Shown: positions 42,961 to 56,402 of the stretch, one piece after another | Numbering within the stretch: the stretch's first letter is position 1 | Layout of the letters: every line of letters begins with the position of its first letter | DNA from: Muricea muricata | Lineage: Eukaryota > Cnidaria > Anthozoa > Malacalcyonacea > Plexauridae | NCBI GenBank assembly: GCA_963855995.1 | Contig: OY979729.1 | Span: 7,086,115-7,150,114 of the forward strand | Direction: 5' to 3' | Length of the DNA stretch: 64,000 nt | Translations under genes and position numbers: made by a program | The notes under the pieces: model-generated | Told to the model about the DNA's origin: nothing | Databases searched by the model: none | The model's input: only the letters and a program-made list of their open reading frames with translations

Positions 42961-45639
42961 TTTCTTCTAAAACATCATAAATTTGCAAAAATTCTGGCAG
43001 AAGATCAATGCTCGAACCACGGGAAATGGCCTTTTCCAGCTCAAGATTTTAAAATGTTCCAGGGCCCATTCCCCGGACCCCTATAAAGCACGATTATGTA
43101 TTACGAGCGTCCTCACCATCACAAGTATGTACATAATTAATTAAGAAGTCGGTCACAGAATCGAGTACCTTCTCCAATTTTTTTGAATTTGCGCCTCTGA
43201 CTCATCTAGATATCCCTCTAATGTATTTCTTCAGTATGAATAGTTTACTGCATATATAATCGTACAATCAAGATAACTCTAGCAAACAAAAACAACTGAC
43301 CAACTCTTTATTGAGCAATAATTTCCCAAATTGGCAATATATGGTGACGAGTGACCAATAGGCTAATAGAGTACATTCGCTGACAACGACAGAAACTTCA
43401 CCCAGAAACTGCAAAGTTTCTTTTAACGAGCCATCATGGCCATAAAATATCAACATTTCCACAACATTAGCAAAGTAAAGTCCTTTATTTAAATCCTATC
43501 TCAGAGCATGATGGTTTTATGCACACAACAAGGCCATTTACACGAGAACCAAAAAGTTGTGACTTATCCAAGACGCGTTTTATTTGGGTCGCGAGCCGAC
43601 TAGCGTATGAACATGGGTTACTACAGTTCCAAAATAAGTCGCGACTTAACAGAACGTAACAGAAATTGACTTAGTAGACATAGCTAAATAAGACGAAACT
43701 TAATTAAGACGTGACTAATAAACTCTTGTTTAAACTCGGTATAAATTGCCCTAACGCATGGCTCTTAAGTACACGGCTTGAAAAAATGTTGGTATTGAAA
43801 TTTATAATGAAATTTAAAGGTCTAACTATTTTAAAACTAATAGTGGAGAACTTTAATGTCAAATCTACAGCTGAAATATGTTATTAGAATAAACAGGAAA
43901 CAGTCTGGTCACTATGCTCAGGTCGCGTGCAGTACACAACAGCAATTAAGAAAGAATCTTTTTTCCCCCTTTTGCGCTTTTACACGATAACACGATGTAA
44001 GGTATGCATGTGTAGTCAAAATGTTTTCTCAGTACACGGGCAGAAAAGTTGTAGTTTCATACTGTCTATAGACGTCCGTACATTATGATCAACCACTATT
44101 TCTTTGCGAGTTAAAAGTTTGAGATAAAACGGCAAAACGTACAATGGTAAAACCACGAGTATTACTGACCACGAAACTGCAGTTTTAAGGTTTCACCGCA
44201 TGCAATATAACTGACAATTCTCGCTGAAGCCCCCTTTGAAACTTTATCCACTGGGGAAGCTTTACACTCGTTTGCTTAATTAACGCTCGCTCGCTCTACA
44301 GCAATAACAAGTTATAGAAATTCCCTATCCGGGGACTGGAAATGACAGTGACCTTCCCAGCAAAATTGCTTTTCAATACGTCTTGTCGTGTACTATGCAA
44401 AATTTAATGAGTTTGTAATAAAAATAACTTAGCTATGCTCGGTTTTGTATTCATTAAACATACTTGCCCAACTAGGGACGTCACAACTTTTCATTGCTGA
44501 ATCAGCAATTTATATTTCGTACTTTTTTGCGAATAACTTCGCAAATGGAAGCAATAGTCTACCATAGTTAACGGCCAGTTAGCTTTTTTATGCTCTTTTA
44601 CATGAAACAATAGAAAATATTGCCAGCATTCTATAATCAAAACATCTTATTTTACGTGCTCGAAATTGCATAAATTGGGCACGGAATTGTATGAATTATG
44701 AATTTATGATAAAATCTTGCTATCGATATTGCTCGCCACATTTCATAGAACTTCGCGCCATCTAGCGGGAATTTGAAATTTTGACGTTTAAAATCAGATT
44801 GGGAACAGAAAATTTGGAACATGTACCCATAGATGAAAAAATAGAAGGCAGATTTGGAGAGCACTTGCAACAGACACTAGATGGGGTGGGGGTGCTTTAA
44901 ATCTGAAAAAGCTACGTGAACTGCTGATGTTTTTTATAGCTTAAAGTCGAATTCACTTTCTTTCTGCGCAACTGGTTACGAACATTGATTGCATAGGCTT
45001 GTTTGTTTGTATACCGTATTTTACTCTTAATGCATACCAGTTTTTATTCCGTTTAATCCCTGAAATTTAACCGCTTTGTTCGTAACGAGGTAATTTCTGA
45101 AATATCCTATCGAAATTTAGAGCTAAATAATCTAATTATAGGGGCTATTTTTCAGTTCTTTTTTTATGTATGACGCATGACATAATAACATTAAATTCCA
45201 ACGCAGGACTTTACAGCAGGAATTCAAATTTAATTATCAATTGTTTAAAACGAAATATGTAAACAAAAACACCAAGCAACTTTTACGCCCACAAAATGTA
45301 CACTGAGCGGATTTGACTTCTACTTTAGAAAACAAGTTATCTAATCAGTTAATTAATTCACGAAGTTGTTTTGAAAACCTCCACTACGTTGTGATTTTTT
45401 TTCTCTTTTCTCATGAATTATTAATGAGTTTTTTCAGAAAAAACGGTCAACTGACCCATCTCTACCACTGTGCATAATCTATTCTACTGTACACTATATT
45501 AATTGCTTGTTTTTTACGTAAATGCTACAAAGCGAGAAAATTTGAATTAAGTCTATAATGACATAGCCACGATAGACTATTTGCAATTTGCATTAGAGAC
45601 TAAAGGTCGAACTGAGCAGGAAGTACGAAATATTTTACA
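42961..45639. other. intergenic, no gene seen
   Basis: Only short ORFs plus the dispersed repeat at 44425-44560. No splice-bounded protein-like exon was recognised. Confidence 0.45.
44425..44560. repeat. dispersed GCTGAATCAGCAATTTA repeat, forward copy
   Basis: Reads ACTTAGCTATGCTCGGTTTT, GGGACGTCACAAC, GCTGAATCAGCAATTTATAT and TTGCGAATAACTTCGC. It is the best-preserved member of the family, 24 kb from the others. Confidence 0.75.
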
Positions 45640-45900
45640 ACAGTTAGAAAGAACATTTTCAAGTACAGTTGTAAAGTTTGGTGGCGAAATGTTTTAAAAT
45701 ACGGAAAATATAGCCCTGCGAAGTTTGATATATTTGTATATATTTGTATTGCGCGTGGAAAAAGTTACTATTTTTGAGACGAAATTGCCGTGAAAATGGT
45801 GACTTTTTCCTGCGTGCTAGGAATATACAAGAAATTTGCAAACGTGGCAGGGCTGTAATTTCCGTATTTTACAACATTTCGCTTGAAACTTAGCAATTCT
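45640..45900. repeat. foldback element, family F copy 2
   Basis: Shares with 42616-42960 the words AGTTGGAAAGAGC/AGTTAGAAAGAAC, TAAAATACGGAAAATATAG, TTTGTATTGCGCGTGGAAAA and TTTTTCCTGCGTG plus GCAGGGC, arranged as inverted halves. More diverged than copy 1. Confidence 0.75.
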
Positions 45901-46115
45901 ACTAATCTTCACGATTAATATTCACGATTACACTATTTAACAGTGCAGTAAATGCAAATTTGTTCCAAAACATGTCAAGAAAAACGTTGGCATGATCATA
46001 GACATGAATGTAAGACTTCGTCCTATCCAAGTTAATAACCCAACTAAGCACCCAATTAGGTTGCGAAAAAAGAACCCTACTGGGTGGAATTCTGGGTGGA
46101 AACAAGTACAGGAAA

Positions 46116-47440
46116 TTGAGCAAGCGCGTAAAAATAACTGCGAAAGAGGAAATTAAGAAACACGAAGCACGTAGAGACGACAGTGACAGTGTATCTGGTT
46201 ACATTTCAAATGTTAACTCCATGGACTATCGGCCCGACCAAAGGATAGTTCAAAAGATGTTACAAGAGGAATCGGAATCATTTTCACGGGCAAAAACATA
46301 TACAGCCGTGCCCCGACCTCTTTACCCCGAGGTAAAACAGTACGTAGAAGACCCTTTGAACAGAGGATGGGTACAGAGGTCACGATCAGCGTATTCATCA
46401 CCAGTTGTCTGTGTGCCAAAGAAGGATAGAACGCTTAGGCTGCGTATTGATTATTGACAGTCAAATCAGAAAACGGTTCCCGATCGACATCCCTTACCCC
46501 ATGTTCAGGCCTTCCAGGACAGTCTTGGTGGTAATAACTGGTTTTCTTTGCTTGACCAGGGTAAGGCTTACCATCAAGGCTATATAATGCCTGAAAGTCG
46601 GCATAAAACAGCATTTATTACTCCTTGGGAATTATTCGAATGGGTACGCATCCCATTGGTCTGATTAACGCACCAGGAGAATTCCAGTGGCTCATGGAAG
46701 ATTGTTTACATAGCTTTAGAGACGATATCTGTACCCCTTATCTCGATGATGTGATTGTTTTCAGCAAGTCGTTCCAAGATTATGTAGACCATGTTCGACA
46801 AGTACTGCAACGACTTCTGGCGAATGGAATCAAACTCAAACCAGAAAAATGTAAGCTTTTTCAGAAGGAAGTCAACTATCTCAGTCAGATTGTTACATCA
46901 GATGGTTATAGACCAGACCCCTCGAAGATTAATGCAGTAACGTCGTTAAAACACTCCGTTTCAGCCGATGTAGGGGAAGTAAGGAAACTGCTTGGACTAC
47001 AAGGACCGCCTTCTAATATTTCCAAAACGACAAGTAAGACTGATAAATCTAATAAAGCTGGATTTGTATCATCATAAAAACAAGTTGTATGGCGGAAAGA
47101 ACGTCAAGATAACCTTAAGGAACTATTAAATCATTTAACGAGTCCACCAATTATGGGATACCCTAATTAGAATGACCCATTTGTTTTAAATACAGACGCC
47201 TCACTACAAGGACTGGGGACTCACCCTCAGTCAAGCAGAAAAAAATACCATTCTGGAAAACTAGAGATCCCAAAACTTAAATGGGCAGAGTGTGAACATT
47301 TTAGCGATTACCTATATTACCCCCCCCCCCCCTCCCCCAATTTACCGTGTACACCGATAATAACCCACTTACATATGTTTTAACCACGGCCAGATTGACC
47401 AGATTGGTTGACTTTAACTTTAATATAAGGTACAGTCAGA
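46116..47440 (+). pseudogene. Ty3/gypsy pol of copy G3: RT and RNase H
   Basis: The first ORF (46116-46457) has GWVQRSRSAYSSPVVCVPKK then LRLRIDY at the RT entry. A shifted stretch includes LDQGKAYHQGYIMPESRHKT. The ORF at 46625-47077 carries GLINAPGEFQWLMEDCL, the catalytic PYLDDVIVFSKSF (YLDD box), KLKPEKCKLFQKEVNYLSQI and EVRKLLGL. RNase H words (LNTDASLQGLG) follow near 47190. This differs in sequence from copies G1/G2. Broken by frameshifts and by a MITE at 47449. Confidence 0.9.
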
Positions 47441-47448
47441 CTAGAAGC

Positions 47449-47585
47449 CGGTTGTATAAAACTCTTAATCACTTTTTAATCACTGTTTTGTAGTTAATTA
47501 GTGATTAAGTACAAAATATGTGGTTCTGATTGGTTGATGTTTCCCCTAGTCATAGTTAACTTTAATCACTTTTTTATACAACCAA
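47449..47585. repeat. MITE inside the gypsy copy G3 pol
   Basis: Inverted ends GGTTGTATAAAA with subterminal TTAATCACTTTT inverted as well, about 137 bp. It separates the RNase H part from the integrase part of G3. Confidence 0.75.
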
Positions 47586-47949
47586 CCCTAGGACGTTCAA
47601 ACACAGATGCAAATGTGCTCTCTAGAATGCCAGTGGATTTCTAGACGTGCATGAGAGTGTGGAAGATGTCTCCCTTAAAATATAAAAGCAAGTATTCATA
47701 ATCAGCGACACTGTTTGGGTTTCCGCATTTACACACGATCTTTTGGATATGGACAGAGAATTCCTTGCCGAGAACCAACCTGCCATTCCTACGCATACAA
47801 TTCTACAGGCCTAAAAACAACACGACATTATTGGCCGAGTACTATCCTTTTAACTCGAAAGACGACGCCCATCTCTTCAGAACAGGAAGCGAGAACTAGC
47901 TGGTGCAAAATCATTGTCGCGACAATGGCACAGACTCAAAATTGATAAA

Positions 47950-49150
47950 GACGGTTTGTTACGACGTGAAAGTGGTCCTCGAAAACAGTTAGTGTTACCG
48001 AGTAAGTTCAACCGGACCATTTTCAAGGAACTTCACCAAAACATGGGGCACTTAGGTGCTAAAAGAGTGACCCGTAGCTAGAGAACGTTTCTACTGGCCT
48101 AATATGAGAAAAGATATTACCCACTTCGTCACCAATATTTGTAGATGTCTGAAACAACGGAAACCTACTTTGGAACATAACGACCTCATCTCCTTGAGAG
48201 ATGTTATATTTTCTGGTTATCGTGGACCATTTTACCCGTTTTGCGCAAGCGTACCCCACTGAAAACAGGTCAAGCACAACAGCGGCTGAAAATTTCTATA
48301 ACGATTTCGTACTCCAGTTTGATTTCCCAGCAAAAACTCTGCATGACCAACGAAGAGAATTTGAAAACAAGTTGTATCATCAACTAGAGAAACTTAGTGG
48401 AGTTCACCCTTACCATTTACAGACAAACAGGAAGGATGAACGGTTTAACAGGGCATTGTCGTCGATGTTACGTACGCTACCCGAGGATAGAATGAGCAAA
48501 TGGAAGGCGCCGTGAACAAAATAGTACACGCATACAATTGCACTCTCAACGAAGTAACTGGGTTTTCGCAATTTTCCCTAATATTCGGTCGGTCACCAAG
48601 GTTACCAGTAGACCTATTGTTTGGAACATCATCTGATGTGGCGAAAGGGAATCATACGGATTATGTAAAATAATGGAAGAGCGCTATGAAAGACGCCTAC
48701 GCTAAAGTTATCAGCGACATCAGTAAAGCTGCAACAGCGGGAAAAACTATACGAACATTGGCAGCGAAAGGTGCTTGAGCTAAAGTCATTTCCTGAACGT
48801 ACGCAAATACGAAACATTTCCAAAATGCAAATGCCAACATAGATACAGATTTATAATTTATGATCGCAAATTCCGTTTCACACTGTTAAGGCCAAGTGAT
48901 CGCGTGTTGGTCCGGAACTTATTGGAGCGGGGGGGGGGGGCGTGGAAAGCTCAGATTGTACTGTGAATAAGCAACTTTACGAAGTAGTGGAATAGAATGG
49001 AGAGTTACCTATCAACCTGAAAGGTAACGCGAAGGGAGGATCTCGACTACTACACGGAAATCCTCTTCTCTCCAGTTACTTTTTACCACCAGATAATCCT
49101 GAAAGCATCGAACCAGTCGCCCAACAGCAAGAAAGAAAGAGTAAGGCTGA
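47950..49150 (+). pseudogene. Ty3/gypsy pol of copy G3: integrase
   Basis: Zinc-binding HHCC module near 47985-48150 (ELHQNMGHLGAKRVT, RFYWPNMRKDI, ICRCLKQRKP). Catalytic core in the ORF 48201-48515: FLVIVDHFTRFAQAYPTENR (first D), then the Asp-bearing TLHDQRREFENKLYHQL and the QTNRKDERFNRALSSML segment (E position). C-terminal words in mixed frames continue to about 49150. No flanking LTR was recognised. Confidence 0.85.
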
Positions 49151-49153
49151 AGT

Positions 49154-49215
49154 GTCCACACCTAAACTGTAAACACCTAAACTTGTCCACACCTAAACTT
49201 GTCCACACCTAAACT
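49154..49215. repeat. minisatellite, about 4 units of GTCCACACCTAAACTT
   Basis: Four near-identical 15-17 bp units at the 3' side of gypsy copy G3; the second is variant (GTAAACACCTAAACTT). Confidence 0.9.
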
Positions 49216-50029
49216 GGAAGTACACGACGCGGTCACAATGATAGAAGGGAAAGAACCGCCTGTCAACAACGTGTTAACCCATGAAGATGCTGACGAAAAT
49301 GCCGTGGAACCCCACCACCAGTTCAAGACACACAACCAGAGCAACAACGGATAGACATGATGGCTCAACCTCCAGTGCGGAATGGGCGTCCAGCCTCGAC
49401 GTGCACTTGCTCCACCGCCATGGTTCTGGCCCTTACCTCCCATTTCTTTTTTGGACTTCACCTTTATTCCACCAGCAGAGTTACATGTACCACGGAACAC
49501 CATACCTACCTTTTTAAGTAACAAACGTTTTATATTGTGCTACCCGATGCATGAAGAAAAACAACTTGTTGGGTTTTCTAAGTATTAACATAAAGAAGAT
49601 AAATGTGTATCATCTTAGTAATAAGCCTTAGGTAAAGACGATAAGGACAGAACCAGAACACGGAACAAAGCCGAGTTTTAAATACAAGTTGCAATACTAT
49701 AAAAGTTGAAAATTATCGCAGTGTGCTTACTTGACTCACAACCTGACGTCTCATCTGTTCGTTTGTGCCATAATAAACATACGTGGTGTTTCCACAGAAT
49801 TATATTTTAATTTGATATTCACCATGCAAACATGCAAGGATCTATAAAAGATACTGGATATTGTTCTTTTTACGTTGGTAACACATGGGTTCGTTTTTGC
49901 ATACCGCATCGTCCAATATTTTGAAGGAAGTAAACAAGTTTATTCTGGTTAAACCGCTATTTGATGCGCGCGATTGCTATTTGTCGGTTAATCGTTGACT
50001 AAATGTGAGCCCACGATGTAAACAAAAGG

Positions 50030-50164
50030 TTGGTAGTATTCATGAATAATTACGACAATTCTTTAACAATGCTCTAAGTTTTTCATTGTTTTAGTTTTTT
50101 GTTTTCTTAGGTTCCTTGACGAAACTAATGACGGTTTGGCCTAATTATTCATCAAAACTACCAG
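50030..50164. repeat. 135 bp foldback with 22 bp arms
   Basis: TGGTAGTATTCATGAATAAT then TA on the left is inverted at 50142-50163 with two mismatches. It lies upstream of the Harbinger transposase but cannot be its end without a partner on the other side. Confidence 0.6.
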
Positions 50165-50797
50165 CACAAAATAAAATAATTTTTTGAGGCATGAAACATA
50201 TATTCTGATTTATTGATTGTTTCCGTAATTAAGTCCTTGTAATTGGTGCAAAAGATGTTCGCATTTATGTACAGTGAAAGTACTTTTGAATCATTAATTC
50301 TGATTTCGAACCGAACAATTGCACAAAATAATTCGCCTCGGAAGAGGAATTTGGATGTAACCAAGAAACCAAATGCAGAACGTGCGCAATGAAAGAGGAA
50401 TGTAAATACTGCAGAGCCTTATTTTCTTGTTTCGGTATCATAAGTAGGGGGGGGGGGAGGGGGGTCGGAAGAGCGGGCATCATATTTCCTAGGAAATATC
50501 TTTGGGGACAAATTTCCTTGTACACGAAACACGGCCCGCTTAAAATGTGCGTCCCAAAAAACAAATGTTAGTGGCTAACAAATTACAAATTCGTGGGTTT
50601 TTTAAGCATGGCTGATATAATGTAAAAATTGCTTTTGCTTGGATTGGTATATGCATGTTAGGAAACGACAAATTATTCGAGCAAGGTACAAATGCAGCTT
50701 CCGAACAAGAATATCGTTTCATAGGCTAAATAAACCACGAGTTGCCTTAGTTGAAGCATTTTAAGCCTATTTCATCAATCAACGAGAAAGATTTTTA

Positions 50798-51882
50798 TGG
50801 ATGCATCCACGTTCGCAAATTATGTTCCACATAGTCGATCAACAACACAACGATGAACTGTGGTACGTAAATTTTCGAGTGAGAAAAAAAACGTTTCAAT
50901 TTATTTTAGACAAAATTCACCAAGAAATATCTCGTAAAAGTAATCCATGCGTGACCCAGTTACAGGAAAACGACCTCTGGCTCTAACGTTGTGCTATTTA
51001 CCCCCTATCGCGAGCATCGAACAGTTACAAATCTGTTTGGCGTGTCTCGGTTTGTGTGTCAGTGCGTACGAGAAGTAAGCCGTGTGATAATAAAGCGCTT
51101 TCCAAAGCCCACCACCTTCCCTAAGGGAGACGACCTTCTTAATGTTCTCCAAGATTACGAAGAAAAGTGAGGATTTCCCATGTGCACTGGTGCAATAGAT
51201 GGCACACACGGTCACACGTACCAATAATAGCACCAGCTGATCGATAGCAACATAGAATACGTGAATCGTAAAGGCTGTCATAGTATTGTCATGCAAGCAG
51301 TAACTGACTGCAATTACATGTTCCGGGATGTAGTGATAGGATGCCCTGGTAGCGTCCAACTATGATGCACGGTTTCTTTCTAACTCTACAATTCTCACAA
51401 AGGGAAGTGAGAAACGTCTTTTTCCTAATGATCTCGTTAACAAAAATTGGCGGAGTCAAAATAGCACCTTATCCCTTGGGCGAACCAGCTTACCCTCTCT
51501 TACCATAATTGATCGAGGGATATCCCAGTAAGGAAACCACTGAAAGGCGGAAGACGTTTAACTACAACCTCGTGCGAGAATGACAGTCGAAGATACCTTC
51601 AGAAGATGGAAAGGGAGATACACAAGGTTTAGAAACAGATTAGATAAGGAACTAGCTTCTGCAGTTGATGTTATCCACGCGTCATGTGTTTTGCATAATA
51701 TTTGCAAACTTCAGAAAAAGAAATTTATGCCGAACTGGCAGGCGGCGGACGCTCTTCAAGACGCTGTTATCGCAGAGCCAATGAATGAAATTGAAGCACA
51801 ACATGCCGACAATATTCTCGATGCTCTGACAGAGTATTTTTCTTATAACAGTTTTCAGTCCGAATGTTTAATGGTCAAGTAG
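50798..51882 (+). pseudogene. PIF/Harbinger transposase (DDE_Tnp_4), degenerate
   Basis: Reading on the plus strand: NFRVRKKTFQFILDKIHQEI near 50860, then PLALTLCYLPP and a helix-turn-helix-like stretch near 51000-51080. A catalytic D segment (CTGAIDGTHG-like, in the frame CTGAIDG) lies near 51185, GCPGSV.YDARF-like second D near 51345, and the final ORF 51580-51882 has VEDTFRRWKGRYTRF (catalytic E) and HASCVLHNICKL. Multiple stops and shifts; HARBI1-like family. Terminal repeats were not identified. Confidence 0.85.
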
Positions 51883-54609
51883 TATGAGCGATGCTGTCAC
51901 GTTGTTGTGGATTGGAGTTAAGAACTGTAGACAGTATGGTAATTATATTGCTGCATGGTAACCAGTGATCACAACAGGAGACTGTTAAGCCTATGTTGAT
52001 AACATCATACGTAGCTTGCTAAGCTCATGTATTATTTTCAACCGAAAATAAGTTTGCTATCGTATATTATTGCGCGTTGTCTTGTTGTAAATGATAATAG
52101 ATATAGATCACATACAACCCATGCAGTGCAAAGTAATGTATTAAACAACTATTGATATATTTAGTATAGCAACGCCCTATTGATATTTGGTATAGCAACG
52201 CCCATCTTGGACTTCAAATTTAGTCAACGGAGAAATACTAAGTTCTTTCATTAGTTGAGGTTAAATAATGACTTTTCTTGTCAATGACTTTACCATTGTC
52301 TATTTACTTGTTATTTCAGTAGGGACCTTACTGTCAGAGTTACTAATACTACTCTAAAAAATTATTGATGCTGTGAAGAAATGTGGTTTATTAGATAGAT
52401 GTAATTTTATTCTCATAATTATTGAGTTTTCAAGCATTATTTGTACATAAAATGAAATTGACAATAAATTTGTTCATTTTTTTATAAATATATGGGTGTT
52501 AACCTGCGACCTAGAGAATGAGGCAAAGGCTCAGGGTAAGACAGGAGAACATCTCCAATGAATGAAGTCTAGGTTAAACTTGTCTAGGCAAGCTCTGTAT
52601 GGTGGCCTTAACTTTAAATTGCCAAATTATTTACTCGATTTCCTAACAAAGGTTAGCTATAGCTATCTGTAGCAAATATCATCATGATGCACACGTGCAA
52701 ACATTCTGCTGCTGGTCGAGGGAAGGAACACGATGTTTAAGAGATGTGATTTCCATTACTTAACGTAATATACATTTGCAAACCTGACTGAAAAAATTCA
52801 CCAGCAGTTACAAATAATATATTTTGCAGATGGTCATATGACCACAAACACTAGAAAAACTATTGTCTTCCAAAATGAATCACAACTATAGCTGTTAAGA
52901 TTTAGGCAGGTTGCAACATAAGCTGTTGAGTTTCATTTGTTATGTTTTTTCATGCATGAAGTATACAGAACTCATTGATGTAAAATCTTTATGAATTATA
53001 TTTTAAACGCATTACACGGTAAAAATATTGACTTAATTGGCTCCATAAGGCATAAGTACTCAAGCCCGTATTTGATCTTTAAATACCATCGTTCCACCAT
53101 TGCCGATTTGACGGCATGTGAGCATCATACCGGGCGCGCGTCGTACTATATGCATAAATATCTAAAGTTGTTGATTTTTTTAGAGAAAACACCGTGTGGA
53201 AAATGTAATTAGTACCTTACAACTACAATCACTGAATAGAAAAATATGTAATACTAAAAGTGATTCAATAAAGCAGTTGGATTGCTCGAGCAGTACCCAT
53301 TTAACACTTGTATAATCTGTTTGTTGAGATTATAAGGGTGTGGAGATCAAAATAATTTATGTCCGGTTGAACGCAGTGAATTAGAACGTAAATATTTTCA
53401 CAAGCCATCTCTTGTGTTAACTATGGTCACTGGTATTGTGGCTGTGAGATGTTTCAACATGTTTTGATTTCGGATGCGTGCCAGATTATGGTTTTCATGT
53501 CAGAATGCATTTTGTTGCTACGGAGATATCTATACAATATAATGTAAAGTAGGTACCATACAATCATGGCAAAGATTGTCAGTTGTGTTGAAAACTAGTG
53601 GGAAGCTAAATTTTATATCTCACATGCAAATCTTGACATGTTTTAAACCATCGCACTCCCACACAATGTTGAATGGATAACACATTTCACAAAGCTTTGC
53701 TGCGAGTGATCTATCAGTGAAAAAAATTCTTGGCAGCGCGGGTATTATATACGATAACTTTTTCCATGATTATACAATAGCTGAAATAAACCGCGCAAAG
53801 AATACCACGTATCGATGTGTAGAACAATTTGAGAAATGCACAGAAACCTGCTTTACGATATGTACATAATGTATCAAAATGGGAACGATTAACAAACCAA
53901 AAATGTTTTCACTTCAAAGTAACAAAGAACGAAAAATAAATACGTACTTAATAATTGTTTCCATTTTTTGTTGGAAACCCTCAGTACATAGGATAGTATT
54001 TGTTTGTTTTTGGGCAGCTGAAGTATTTTGACGTCATAAAATTTAATTAAGCAGATCAAAAATACAAAGTATTTCAATAACGATACACTGCCCGGTGTCT
54101 CGGAGCGAGATGTAACTCTAAAAGTAACTATACTAAACGGGAGAAATTTCGCCATATGACATAAAAAATTTCCGTGTATATCGGCCGTAAAAACAGGCAA
54201 TCAACTGCTGATTAAATGAATGTAGGTTGATGGGAAATGTGCCTATCATACTCTATTTATTGGCGAACCCCTACATGATTCTCGTACCTTAATTGTTGAG
54301 AAATATTCTGTGAACTGGCTGAGGAGCGGCTCCTATTAACCTTTTTATGATCGGTTTGGGCGACTAGACGAAGTAAGCTTCTGTTCTCAAATTTTAAAAA
54401 ATCTTTTCTGATGATTAAAATTTGGTATCTGATGGACCAAGGTGAAATTGGGCCTGTGCTTAACCATCTAGGGAAGGAAGTAAATCTGTTATTCCAAAGC
54501 AATTAGAAGACAGTATGCTTATGATTTTCGTGCAAAGAGTTTATTTTCGCAATAGATTTCCTTAATTAGAGCCTATGATTCTATGAGATTACACTGTAGC
54601 CTTAATTAA
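51883..54609. other. intergenic, no gene recognised
   Basis: AT-rich, with a small direct repeat TTGATATTTGGTATAGCAAC-like near 52152-52192. Short ORFs lack recognisable domains. Confidence 0.45.
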
Positions 54610-54782
54610 AGCCCGTTTTCCACTTGGCGAATTTGTTCGCGCGAACAGAAAAAAAAGTAGGAACGGTTCCTACTTGTTCGCGGCGAATTTTTTCGCCAAC
54701 CAATGTTAACCAATCACGTTGCCGAATTCTTGTTTTCGCTTCGCGTCGCGCGAACAAATTCGCCAAGTGGAAAACGGGCTTA
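54610..54782. mobile_element. about 172 bp palindromic MITE (GTTTTCCACTTGGCGAATTT ends)
   Basis: Ends AGCCCGTTTTCCACTTGGCG then AATTTGTTCGCGCGAAC, inverted at the right end; TTAA occurs at both borders (54606-54609 and 54780-54783), compatible with a TTAA-type insertion. Inner CGAACAAGTAGG / CCTACTTGTTCG also pairs. Encodes nothing. Confidence 0.88.
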
Positions 54783-55544
54783 AGATACCTAGAGCATCTA
54801 CGCGTAGAGACAGAGTATTGAAGAATTTTCCTGCAAAGGAATGAGAATATTTAATATCCTATATCACTCCAATATTAAAGAATCGTTTGCATCGACAACA
54901 TGGTGATGTAACTGAGAAAATCCTTAAGTAAATATATTGTTATGGGTTGATGAAAAGTACTTGCCTAAAAAATGTTCTTGCTTGCACAATTTAAAGTTCC
55001 AGTCAAACGCGCATTGCAGAGCTTCTGCATGAAGATCAAAATCGGCGCATAGTTGTTTTAGCCTCAATGAAGAGTGGTGCTCACGACTAGTTTAGTAAAC
55101 AATGTATTTGTTGCAATGACCGTAACAATTTATAAGATTTGATTAAAATACCGAACATTTTTTTACCTATTTCAGTTTTATGTGCATGAAAGAGTGCTTC
55201 TTAAGAGCACATTTGTGAAATAAGCTAGAAAACAAACTCCGCGGTTATGACAGAAGCCTATTTGCAAGTTATACTGATCTTTTCAAGTAAGTTAATCAGT
55301 GCATAAATATATGCTGCAGGTAAACTGATTAAATCAGATCTGCCCAAACAGAATTAAGTTAGTGAATTGCATGAAGCAAAGAATCTTCGTCTTATATATT
55401 TTGAAATTTGTTTGTTCGCATTTAGCTCATGCATTCCTAAATTTCCACACTTAGAGAAAACAAAGGGGTAATGACCAGGTTTTCACAAAACAGTCGTAGA
55501 TGTTTCATTCTCAAAGTGTAAGGAGGCGATAGAGTACAAAATCT

Positions 55545-56402
55545 GACACGGTACGCCACACCGCCTCTAAATGGTGAAAGAAATAAAAAAATTAGCATGC
55601 ATTACCAACGAAGTGAAATGGCTGGAACAAATCATTGGAAACCATACTTTGTCTATCAAACAGATGGCACAAAATATTAACAATTATTTTGCAAATGTAT
55701 CAGTAAAAATTATCGATTAGAGGCGGTTCCCATTAATCAACCATTTAATGTTTCGACCTTTTTTGCTTAAAAGGTTTTGACCTGGTCAACCACGCTGATT
55801 ACACAGGGTGGGCATTTGTAATTCACGTGCCCTTATTCCTAGTACAAGTAGGAGTCTAGCCAGGCCTAAACCAATCAATGAGGGGGCGGGCGGCAATCAT
55901 CCTACACGATGAAGAAACTAATTATTTTCACGCTGCCCCCCCCCCCCTGTATTTCTACCCGGTTTGAAACAAATTACAAATCTGGTATACGGTGCTTGTA
56001 AACCGATTGATCTAAGACTGGAAGCAGACTATTATGATAACTATGCTGACGATTTGGCAAATATAAAATTATTCTGAGATGTTAACCTGTCCTATAACGC
56101 CGCTATAATTGGTCAATGATGCACACACGATGAAGCCAGAGCATGCGTTTTATAAAATGTGTGAGAAAAGGTTAAGAGAATTTCTTCAATACAGACTACC
56201 ATTTAAGGCTACATTCGCAAGCACTCAATTGAAAGAGTATCTTCCTACAAAACTAATTAGGGATCTCTCTTGGAACACAAAGATTAAAGATATTATAAAA
56301 AAAGCTAAGCAAAGATTATACATCCTGTCTACGCTACTAAAAACAAGGATCAAACTTTCGGAGCTAGTAACGGTCTACTCCTGCAGGATCCAATTGCGCT
56401 GA
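55545..56402 (+). pseudogene. LINE relic (RT centre and C-terminal)
   Basis: MVKEIKKLACITNEVKWLEQ then NINNYFANVSVK (endonuclease-RT linker type) starts near 55572. A damaged stretch with FDLVNHADYTGWAF follows, then the ORF 56109-56402 with DLSWNTKIKDIIKKAKQRLY and ILSTLLKTRIKLSELVTVY, the usual post-RT region. It is different from the two LINEs at 3900 and 26822. Confidence 0.7.

Noticed and set aside
49177..49524. 115-codon minus-strand ORF
   Set aside because: It lies antisense to the 3' side of gypsy copy G3, is Gly/Ser-biased, and two overlapping plus-strand ORFs compete; no domain.
53889..54200. 103-codon minus-strand ORF
   Set aside because: Low-complexity hydrophobic composition typical of AT-rich DNA, no recognised motif, no splice context.
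56109..56402. A free-standing 97-codon host gene
   Set aside because: The sequence matches the post-RT region of LINEs and lies downstream of other LINE words in the same orientation.
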